NCBI RefSeq assembly: GCF_021869535.1
Contig: NW_026262701.1
Location: forward strand, 41,791,278-41,855,277
Length of the DNA: 64,000 bases
From: Mytilus californianus
Taxonomy: Eukaryota; Mollusca; Bivalvia; Mytilida; Mytilidae
Direction of reading: 5' to 3'
Position numbers and translations under genes: made by a program. Under the pieces are notes generated by a model. That model was not told the origin of the DNA. It did not search any database and saw only the letters and a list, made by a program, of their open reading frames with translations. Position 1 is the stretch's first letter; each line of letters begins with the position of its first letter. This document shows, one piece after another, positions 45,906 through 57,900 of the stretch.

Positions 45906-48900
45906 GTAAGTAGAAACTAGATACCTGAAAATTAATGAAATTTGTATTGTGTTAGTTGTAAAAAATCACAACTGACCAAATGAAAAATGCTGATCAGACA
46001 AGGCGTTGTTTTGAAAATTGAATTCAAACGAAGAAACAAATAATAGCATGTGGATGTATATGTGCATGATTAGTCCGTATAAATGAGATGTCAAACCTTA
46101 TTCCATTTAATTGATAAAAGTTATTATTTAATTAATTGAAAAGAAAACTAATCAAAACATCAGTCATTGAATGTTGAGAAAACTTCAAACAAATTAACTT
46201 ATGTATTCTAACTGCTAAATAATTAACATGTGATGATTTTCAACGATTTAATGAATAAAATAAATCCCAACTAAATTTTGTTAAACATAATTAGAAATTG
46301 AAAGATCATTTATACAAGTCATATTAATAATTATTTATATTAATCGGATGCCGATTTGACCACCTAAATGCCGATTTGACTATAAATAGGTGCTGATTTG
46401 ACCGGATGCCGATTTAACCAGGTGCCGATTTGACTTTTTCTTTAGGTGCCGATTTGACTTGTACCCGTCATGAGTCATGACACACCCCTTACATTGCCTT
46501 TATGATTTCTCTGTTAGGATTCAGACACCTGTTTTTTTTTGCATCTGATCCCTATAGAACAACATTCAACTTTATTAAGTAAAATAAATCTTATCCTATT
46601 TGTCACAAGAGTAAAATGTCTTGCGCTACAAAAGAAAAATGATTGTTGTATGACATCAATAGTTGATCATGAAGTGTCACAGATTACCAAATAGCAAGAA
46701 GGATTATTGAAGGAAATAAAAAGGATTTTAAGAATTTGTTCTTCGTAAATTGTAATCCTTTGGAATCAGCTGGAATAAGACATAGTGTGAGCTAAGTCAG
46801 TCATGAGCCTCAAGACAGCTCTCCAACACCGTCAATAGGTGCTTTCTCTCCCATCGAATACAAAACAGAATTGGTATCTTTGATGGAACAATAGAGATTT
46901 CCCTTAATTTTGAAGCTTCACAACAGAAAACATTTGATGGCACATATCAAGAGTGATTGTTTTATGAACATCATTAGGTTTGTTCTAGGTAACTTTTAAG
47001 TGGTGTTTACTTTTTTATTACCAGCTTCATTCGTAGACCTGTGACTCATTTCACAGAAAAATTTTATGAGACATAATACTCAATTTTTTGTGAAAAGTGC
47101 CCCTGAGGCAGGTTGAATTACGTTGATCAGTGGAATGTTATGAGAGACATTGTACTTGCAAAATTTGGATTAAAAACACAAAATATTGAACAAAGCAGAG
47201 CAGCATGAAATTATTTTGATACAGTGATTGCATTACTCTGCATTTGTACTTTCAGCAACTTCTAGAGAGAACACGACAGAGAAGAGAGATGTTAAATCAG
47301 AAAATGGGGAAAACCCCTGAAGTTACGCCTCGAAAAAGATTCCTGCAGGACAACACCACAGATAATTTACCACAATCTGATACCAAAACTCTCATGAAAG
47401 AAGGTATTTTGATTTATATATCTGATACAAGAAGTATTGGTTATTTACAGATTTTAATTCATGTACATGCATATCATAGACACAAAAAAACCTATATACT
47501 TGTTTCCTGTCTCCCAGTTGAAAAATATTAGGGTTGGTTGATAGGTAAAATAGTTTTTTTTCTTCTTCAATCATTTAATTGAACCAATAATTGAAGATAC
47601 ATGTATTTGGAAAATTCGGAAATGTTCTTGGCTTTGACGGTGCCTAACCAAAAATGTACATAAAATGTGTCAGGTTAGTAAAGAGGTATCTCAGACAAGA
47701 AACAGAACTTATTATTTTGGAAACTTATTTGCAGATTTCAATACATCATGTACATACATTATTATATATCATATCTTGACATACACAAATTAGTAAACTG
47801 GGTTTAGGATATGCAATATATTCCATGGTAGTGACCAGTTCAATGAGACTGTTAAACTGTCACAGTATTTTGTAGTGACATTCTGAATCACCTTGACTAT
47901 ATTTCATGGTAGTGGTCAGTTCAGTTCACTTTGTTAAACTGTCATGAAGTTTTGTAGTGAAGTGCTGAATCATCTTGTAATGTACAAAGGAAAAAGAGAA
48001 GGTAGATAAATGAATATTTAAATTGTATGATACTTTTTCCTTCTTTTAAATATATGCAAAAGAATTAATAAACATTAATATTGTGTTATAAATTTGTAGT
48101 TCCACAATTATTCAGCAACCATATCTTTTTCAGCATCACCTGGCAAGAGACAATGTGTTAGAGAAGATGAAATAAATATTAAGCCAGACACACCGGCTAT
48201 AAGTAGTGTGAGATCTAGAATGCATCATTTGACACAACAGAGAACTGATTGGTCTTCAGAAGGTATGAAATAGTCCTGTACACAGTTTGCATCTCTTCAA
48301 AGGGAAATATAACATTAATTCAAAAGAAAAAGAAAGATAGCAACTAGATTTTAGCAAATAACAGTTATGACAGACGCAGCCAACTACCACTGAATTACAG
48401 ATTCCTGGCTTAGTACAGACACACAACAAATGTGGCTGTATGTTAAGCATGTTTGTGAGCACTCAACATGTAGCTATCAAATGAACCTCTTGAAATCAAA
48501 CTACCATTCTATTAAACAGTCATAATGTGAAAAATCAAAACCTCCAAAACATTCACAGTCTCATAATGCAACACCATTTCTGAATTCCACTACAATTTGG
48601 GACACTTTAAGACCAGTACAAAAAATCTTTTGAAAAAAAGTTAATTCCAAGACCTTTTGTGGAAGTCACTGATGAAAAGACTTCTTTGTTTCCTGATATA
48701 ATGTTTATGCCACAAAAATAATGGGAAGGTAAATAGATTTTGTATTCATTGAAAAGATATAGGTCGTCTGTTGTGAAAAACAAAAAAAGTAAAAAAAAAA
48801 CATATTGTTGCACACAAACATTTTTCTAAAAATGCCTCAAGCCAAATAAAGGTAAAAGCTTGAAATAAAGGCATACTAAATTAAAACTAATTAAAAAAGA

Positions 48901-51900
48901 AAAGTGTTTTAAAGAGATGAATAATTTTAAATACAGATGGTACAGATTCTGACACTTCACATCCTAAACCAGTTCCTAGAAAGTCTATACAGAATACCCT
49001 AACAGAGGAAAAAGAACCACCTAAAGTAGAAGGACAGAGGAGAGGGAGACTTGCTAACTTAGCTGCCACAATAAACAATTGGGAAGATGATCTTAGTCAT
49101 CCCACAATTCCGTAAGTAATGGGCTAGTGGTATTAGAAACACCATATATAATTGATGCTTTAAGAAGTCTTTCATATCTGAATGGTTTAATATATTACAG
49201 GTTTCACTGACCGTTTGCCTTTCCAGTCAAATGAAACCAGGTCATTTGTAGAATTTGGCATTGATTGCATTTCTATGTTAGTTTCTGTTTAATTGAGTCA
49301 CAGTTTTTGTCGAGCATGCGACTTTTGTCGCAAAAGCAAGACATAGCGATCCTACATTCCGTCATCGGCAGCGTCCACAAATATTCACTCTGTGGTTAAA
49401 GTTTTTCAAATTTTAATAACTTTCTTAAACTATCCTGGATTTCTACCAAACTTGGACAGAAGCTTGTTTATGATCATAAGATAGTATCCAGAAGTAAATT
49501 TTGTAAAAATAAAAATCCTGTTTATCCATATTTTACTCATAAATGGACTTAGTTTTTCTGACAGTTAACATTACATTCGCTCTGTGGTTCAAGTTTTTGA
49601 AATTTTAATAACTTTCTTAAACTATCCTGGATTTGTACCATACTTGGAAAGAAGCTTGTTTATGATTATAAGATAGTATTCAAAAGTAAATTTTGTTCAA
49701 AAAAAAATCCTGTTTATTCGTATTTTACTTATAAATGGACTTAGTTTTTCTGCCAGTTAACATTACATTCACTCTGTGGTTAAAGTTTTCAAAATTTTAA
49801 TAACTTTCTTAAACTATCCTGGATATGTACCAAACTTGGACAGAAGCTTGTTTGTGATCAAAAGCTAGTATCTAGAAGGAAATTTTGTAAAAAAAAATTT
49901 CCTGTTCTTCCTTATATTACTTATAAATGGACTTAGTTTTTCTTCCAGTTAACATTACATACAGTCTGCAGTTAAAGTTTTTAAAACATTTATTAGATTC
50001 ATAAACCATCCTGGATTCTTATCAAACTTGAACAGAAGCTTCTTACATTCAAAAGATAGTATCTAGAGGAAAATTTTTAATAATTATTTCCCCATTTTTG
50101 TTGAGCCTGCGACTAACAGCAAAAGTAGGTGAGACACTGGGTTCAGCGGAACCTGTACAAATTTTTTAAACTATGGACAATTTAGAGCTTGATTTGTTGT
50201 AAAAGACTAAATTTGAAAACTATGTTGACCTCTAAATGTATCCAAGTTATTTGTATCATTAGACTGCTGTTATATTGAGGTATACTTTTCAAAATTTAAA
50301 ACCATGTATACAGACATTTTCATTACAAAAAACCAATTGACAAGATTGATATGATTCAAGAATGTACAATATTTGAAGCCGAAACAAAACTATTTTGATA
50401 ACATATTGTTAAAGAAGTAAACAGTCAAGAATATTTTCCCCAAAAAAAATCAGGAATATGGCCAATAGTATATTTTGTCTTTACTACAGGTTAAACAACT
50501 AAAAAATTAAAAATGTTAATTCAAAAATAAGAAGAGATCAGTTTATATGCCTTGCTTTATATATGGGTTTTACTGAAACTATGGAGGCTCAGATTCTGAA
50601 AAGATGTATATACAGAATCAAGATTTTACCTTTAATTTATGAACATGACCATATTATTCTTTTGCAGAAGTAGTAAAAATACAGAAGAGAAAAGACCAAA
50701 ATGGCAGCCTCCTAAGAAGGAAGATAGTGTACAACCTCCTGCTCCAAAATCTAATGTAGATTCAAAATGGCAAACATCTAAAAGGGATAATTCTGCAGAC
50801 ATTGTTATGCAATCGCCAACTAAGAAAACGAGTCCAGGAAGTGTACCTGCCCCACCACCTCCACCTGCCTTTCCCTCACCAAAGAAATATGCCGCTCCAG
50901 CTCCTCCAACTGGATCACCAATTAAGAGCAAAACATCAATTGTACTGATGGACTCTCATAGTTCAGAGGTTAAGCCTAAGCATCAAGTTAAACAACTAGT
51001 AAACAAAGAACCAGTTAATTTGCCCTCAAAAAATGGTACAGCTATTGGTGCCACATGTAAGCCTGTTGTTTCCAAAGTTGAGCAACCTGTTAAACAGATG
51101 GCAACACCAGTTAATAATAAACCACCTTGTCAGACTCCATCATCTTCTGAGGCCTTCCAACCTACTGTAAACAGGGAACCCGACAGTGATGATCCAGCTT
51201 CTAAGCCTGTGTCATCTAGAATGGCTTCATGGCAACAAAGAGTGAACAGTTCTGTGCCACCAAAAGAAGAAGAGCCAACAGCCTATTCGGTCAATGCTCG
51301 TATGTCTGCCTGGGAAACCATGACATCATCAAACCAAGTTTCAAACATTAAGAAAGTAGATCCTGGAAGCTCACCTACTAAATCTCCATGCAGACAAGGT
51401 CCCATACAGTCAAATATATCAAAAGCAAGAACCATAACTCCAAGTAAAGTTGTTAAAGATAGTATCATGGAAAAGGCAACCAAAATACAGAGTAGTATAT
51501 CAACTCCAGTCAGCAACCTTCAGCCTGGACAATCTCCAGCTGGTAAGATTGGTAGTGCTACAAAAATGATCCATCAGAAGTTGTTTGATCAGGTACAGCA
51601 CAGTAAGACAGGTGATGTGGCTGATCAGATGAGGAAACAAAGAATGGCAGAACTAAATACTTTACAGAACAGATGGACTAATGGTGTATTAAAGGAGGAC
51701 AAATTACAGGTGATTTAATATATTTGTCCCTTTAAAAGGTTTAAAAATGTATGATCAGAAGTAGTAGAGTTGCTGTTTGCATTAATTCATTGTTTCTAAT
51801 AGACCTAGGAGACGACTTTCATTGTTTTCACCCTAAAATGATAAGTATTACCCAGAATGCATCAGATGTTGGAAAATGTAAATTGAGATCACAATTTTCA

Positions 51901-54900
51901 ATGTTAGACGTGTGAAGATGCTGACAATGCACTTCTGTAAAAATCTTTTTCAGGGTAAAATTAGGTTTTAAAGTTAATGTCAATATTAAAAATGTATGGC
52001 TTGATCAATTCCAGTATGAACATTTTAAGCTTGGACACTAGATCATAAGAGCTAGATATACGGTGATTGGATTGAGAAGATGCATGGTAAATATCCTTTT
52101 TATGAAAAAAATGAATCATTTAAAAAAGACCTTATTTAAAATTGATTTTTTTTATGAATGTTAAGGCATTTATATATTAAAAAAATAGATCCATACAAAA
52201 AAAGAAATAAGCATTCTGTTGCACTGTTTTCTTTTTGTTCCTCTTTTGCACTGGACCTAAATGTTTAAGATATATTTGAACAAATGAGACAAATATTGGT
52301 ATAATCAGTATGGAATGTTTACAATATGTTATTTCAGGACAATGTCAATCAACCAACTGAGGTCAAGAATGCTACTGTGCCAGTAGGGAAAAGGGATGCA
52401 ATCAGGGCCAAAGCAAGAGAAGGTAAACAAATATTTTTTTTATTATCAGAAATATTTTTAACACTGACATATTTGATGAACAAGTGTTTAACATCCAGTT
52501 GGCAATCATTTAAAATAGTCACAAGGAATACATGATGATATGGAATAAATATGAATAAAACAATATGGACTTCCAAAAATATTGGACAATGCAACAGTCC
52601 TCACCAACAAACTATACCTCAGAAAAAATAGACCTACAAACATTGGCAATTATAACCATAAAGATCTCATGGTTCAGACACAAAATATGGATGGGTAAAC
52701 CCATTTACATGTGTTTGCCTTATGTCTTAAAAGTAATTTATTCCAATTTAATCAAGTGTATGCTCACAATGTTTTTTTTCAGATCTGATATTTATTGCAT
52801 TAATTGGTTCATCATGTTCTAATCCATTTTACACTGAACATTTTCTGGGATTAACAGTGGTGAAGGGATCATGAAATGGGGTTGTACCAAAGAAACAACT
52901 TTCATTGGTGGCAAATGCATGAATAGATTCCATTGCCCTTTCAATTAACACTATTTAAAAGTATGGGTGTTTTTTTTAAATTCAACATTGAAAATAAGAT
53001 AACATTACACTTACCATGCTGAATTGTTTTCAGAAAAAGTCTAATTTTCGTTTATTTGCAAAAATATGCAAATTATATGCAAATGAGCTTTACCCTGCTG
53101 CTGAAGCATATTGATTTCTTTAAATCTAAGGTAGGGGATCACGGGGCGGGGTGGTTGGGGTGAGGAAGTGGGGGTGGGTGGCGAGAATTTGCCCCAAAGT
53201 TGGTCATCAGGTGCAAAAAGCGTCATTTTTGACGATTTTTCGTCCTATTACTTGACCCCAAAGACCGAGGGATGCTGATATAGGTATCCATCTGTAGTCT
53301 GCATGTACAGTGGACCCCAGTAAACACATTAACCCAAACAGTTCTTAGGTTGGAGTGAAACTGATCTGGGAACACCAGTCTAAAGAAGGTCATTTGGACA
53401 AAAAATACGGAATTTCACGATTTTTTCCGATTTTGGACTTCAACTGGACCTGAAACTGGAAGTAGTCGTTTCCTCTGCGTATTTCAAAAATAATTATGAT
53501 CAGTAGATATATGTCTGCGGGTTTACACTATTTTTGAAAGTTTTAGGCCTCTGAACTTCCTGTGTAAGACACAGAAGGGAAGCCCACCCCTCCAGAAAAA
53601 CCAGTTTTATCCAATTTCAATTTTCCAAGTTAGTATTTGAGCTCAAAATGCTACTTAAACATGAGAAACATGACAATAGATAGCCTCAGGTTGAGGGAAC
53701 ATGCATCCATTTCGAAATAAGTATCATAAAGTTGACCTCTAAAAGTATGGAGAGCCATTAGAGCCAAATAACGGTGGTCTGGGTCATCCCGTCATATGAA
53801 GGGCTCAGCATGGTAAGGGTTAACAATATTCTAATTTTCTTTTGCATGCTTGGTAATTGGTTTCTTCATTTGCTTTGTTGTTTATGCTAGATTTTGATAG
53901 AAAGTTAGCTGAAATGGGATTTGACCTTTCAGATGAACAGGCTTCCTATGACTTCAAGAAAGGTCAACAAAAAAGTGGTTCCGAATCTTCAGGTGAGGAG
54001 AGCTCCCGAAAGGGGAAAGCACCCTTACCTCCAGCAGCACCACCACTACCAGAACAAATAAACAAAGCATTGCCACCCCGCCCAACAACTCAGCCAAATT
54101 ACAAAGCAAATGGTAAACAGTCTGCAAAACCAGGAACCAGTTTATATCGACTTATCTCACAGAAAAGGAATGATAAGCCAGATGTTCCTACCAACAAAAC
54201 TCAAGACAATTCTGGAAAGAAGGTTCAGTTTGAAGACAGTTTTGATAGCACTGAAGATGATGAATTGTACGTTAAAAAGTCTTCATCCAGCACAGAGGAT
54301 GAGACAGACATTGGAGAAAATGGAGATCCTACCACAGATGATATGGACACTCAAGACGATTCTTTTGAAAGTTCTAATAGTGCTTTTTCTACAGATATAG
54401 ATCATCCTGTCAAAGATTTACCTCTTATTAATAATCAAGCTCGCCATTACATGGAAGATGACACTGATGGAGACGACTGCAGTCTTAGTGCATTTGTACC
54501 TGCTTCAGTTCGAAGAGAAAGTATACTTCCACATGGACCACCACAAGATGCCACCCCACAGAAATCAGAAAGTCACAGCAGAAAAACACAACATACAGTG
54601 GCATCTGTGCCATCGGCAGTCAGACATCAGAGCACAACAAATCTCAAACAGTACCTTGACGAAACATCTTCAAGCCAAGGGAGTTCAACAAGCAGTCTGA
54701 ACAGTGAGACTGATTCTAATCAAAGCTCTTTCAATGAAGATTCAAGGAGGATGCAGGAAACTGATGATGAAACAAATGAAGCAGAAATTGATGATTTTCT
54801 TGATGAGGCAATGAGTGATACAGAGTCTGAGGCAAAACCACCACAAGTAACACCAGTAAGTTAGAAACTATTCTCATTTATTCTACAACTCCATACTTTA

Positions 54901-57900
54901 TGAATAAGAGAAAGTCGATAATCTTATAAAGCCGTAAGTGACATAAATAAAAGATTTCCATAGGATGTTTTTTTTTCTAATGCTGTAAAAGATTATAGGT
55001 TTATGGAATTTTTCATTGTTAATTTTATCACCAAAGAGGGATGAAAGATACCAGAGGGACAGTCAAACTCATAGATCGAAAACAAACTGACAACGCCATG
55101 GCCAAAAATAAAAAGACAGACAAATAATAGTACAGATGACACAACATAGAAAACCAAAGACTAAGCAACACGAACCCGGCCAAATTTGTTTTATTTATCC
55201 AAACTGTACAGGTTTGGCAAAGTATTACCACTACCTCCCCCCCCTCCCGGGTTTTCCCGGGCTGGGCAATACTCCCAGAAACGGGTAATACTGGGCAATA
55301 TAATTTTTTAAGCTTATATCAACACTAAATAGTAAAGATTTGTTGTAGTTTCATAGTATTATAACTAAATATATACATTTTATACAGATAACCATTGAGA
55401 GTCTGTGTTCTAATCTGAATAATTACTTATTAATTAGTGATGTACATATGAATTATTTAAAAGTAATTTCCTTACATGTAATTGTTAATTCTTAATATTA
55501 CATGTAGTTATATATATTTGAAAAAAATGAATTCTTTGGCTTTATGTTAACAGTTTGACAAATCTAGACAGAAGGGTGATTTAATAGATTTTTAGGAGAA
55601 TTATTGAGAAAGGCTTTTTCCATTAATATTTATCTAATGTGTCTTCAACGTACACTTGTCTCAGAGTTGCTAGAATAATACTTTTTCAAATGTATACACT
55701 TGTATTATAAGACTCTCAAACAAGTAAACTTATTTATAAATCAAAATATGTTTATAAATATCTTAAATGTATTGCATTTGTGTTTGATCACTGAATCCTC
55801 TTTCAAATTCAGGCCAGTATTTTACATTACCCAGTATTACCCGGTAAAACCCAGTAAAACCTGGGTTTTCCCAGTATTTCCTACTTGGCTGGGCAATACT
55901 CATAAAACCTGGGTTTTTGCCAACCCTGAAACTGTATGTCAAATTTTTGTAAGGATATTGTTTGGATATGAAACAAAAAATTATATGTTACACCAAAATT
56001 AGTATCATATATTTTCTTCCTGTTATATATAATCTTGACGACAGATACACTCAACAAAACCACTAAATATGTTATCGTTAATTAAATTCTACCCATTTTA
56101 CTTTTCAGAGAAAAAGGAGAAGTCACATGATAGCCACTAGTGGTGCATATGAATCAAATGGTGATGAACATAATCTAGTATATAGTGTTAGTATGTATAG
56201 AAATAAAAGGTAAGCATAATCTAGTATATAGTGTTAGTATGTATAGAAATAAAAGGTAAGCATAATCTAGTATATAGTGTTAGTATGTATAGAAATAAAA
56301 GGTAAGCTTAATCTAGTATATAGTGTTAGTATGTATAGAAATAAAAGGTAAGCATAATCTAGTATATAGTGTTAGTATGTATAGAAATAAAAGGTAAGCA
56401 TAATCTAGTATATAGTGTTAGTATGTATAGAAATAAAAGGTAAGCGGCTTTATGATGAAGTTTTAGGTTTCTATGAAATTTTGAAAAGGTAAGTTTTCAT
56501 TTTGTCCTTTTAATAATGAAAACACTGGTTTATATGTGAACATTGACATTTTATCCTATACAGTGATGCAAGTATGTGAAACAATACCCTATACAATGCT
56601 GCCTGTACAGTGATGCAAGTATGTGAAACAATACCCTATACAATGCTGCCTGTACAGTGATGCAAGTATGTGAAACAATACCCTATACAATGTAGCCTGT
56701 ACAGTGATGCAAGTATGTGAAACAATACCCTATACAATGCAGCCTGTACAGTGATGCAAGTATGTGAAACAATACCCTATACAATGCTGCCTGTACAGTG
56801 ATGCAAGTATGTGAAACAATACCCTATACAATGCAGCCTGTACAGTGATGCAAGTATGTGAAACAATACCCTATACAATGCTGCCTATACAGTGATGCAA
56901 GTATGTGAAACAATACCCTATACAATGCTGCCTGTACAGTGATGCATGCCAATTGAAACAATCTACTATAGAATTTAACAGTAAAACATTATGTCTCTTG
57001 TATTCATATCAGTACCATGCAGAGGAAACTACAACCCCAAAAAAACTTAGTCTTTCAAAGTCTATAGTGTAATTTTGCAAATATGGTCAGAAATTTTCTA
57101 CTGAATTGATCCTGTCCCTGACCTTTTTTTTTAATTTTTTTTTTTATTTTATATGGGCAACAGAAAAGTCATTGCTTTCATATTATATTTTATTTGGAGA
57201 TTTTAATTTTTTCATATAGGGATGGACCAACATCACCAGACCGAAAAATAGTGAGAAATCGTCAGTTCCAGGCAGACATTCAGGAAGAAGAAATAGAAAT
57301 GCCAACTCACCTACCACCTGATGTAGAAAGAAAGTCTGTGCAGGAGAGAATTCATGTATGATCGAGTTAGATTTTTATGCCCCGACGTAGGCGACAGGGG
57401 CATTAAGTGGTACCCTTGACCGTCTGTCCCTTTTTTGTTGCAAAGCTTGAGAGGGGGCATAAGTATCCTCAGACACATTCTTCTTTTATTTTTATTCAAG
57501 CAATGTACATATAGTCAATGTAAAATAAGACCCTCAGATATATATATATATATATGATGATAATGTTTTCATTCATGTAAATCTGGTTTTGTTTTTTGTT
57601 GTTCTTTTTTTGTTCTTGTTGCTTGATTTTGGAAATAAGGAGACTTAATTTTTCAAGGAATGAGTTATTGATGCATAAATTATATCCCTAAAATCTGAAG
57701 GAAAAAAGAAATAACAATTTTTTTGATTTATAATTTTAGGAGTTACAGGAACTAGTCAGTCAAGAACAAAGTGTTATAATGCAAACGAGTAATGCTCTAA
57801 ACCAGTGCTGCCTGGGTAATTCACATTTTGCTGGGTCAGCAGAACAAGTAGAATGCAATAGACTTTTGTTGTTAGCTTGTAAGTATTCATATTATAGTGT

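Noticed and set aside
47244-47531. 95-codon frame starting MYFQQLL
   Set aside because: Its first part is anillin exon 2; the rest reads past the donor into intron 2.
50632-50931. 99-codon antisense frame with many Gly
   Set aside because: Shadow of the proline-rich part of anillin exon 5.
56210-56445. CRISPR-like array, because of regularly spaced near-identical units
   Set aside because: There are no unique spacers; units are contiguous 46-mers in a eukaryotic intron.
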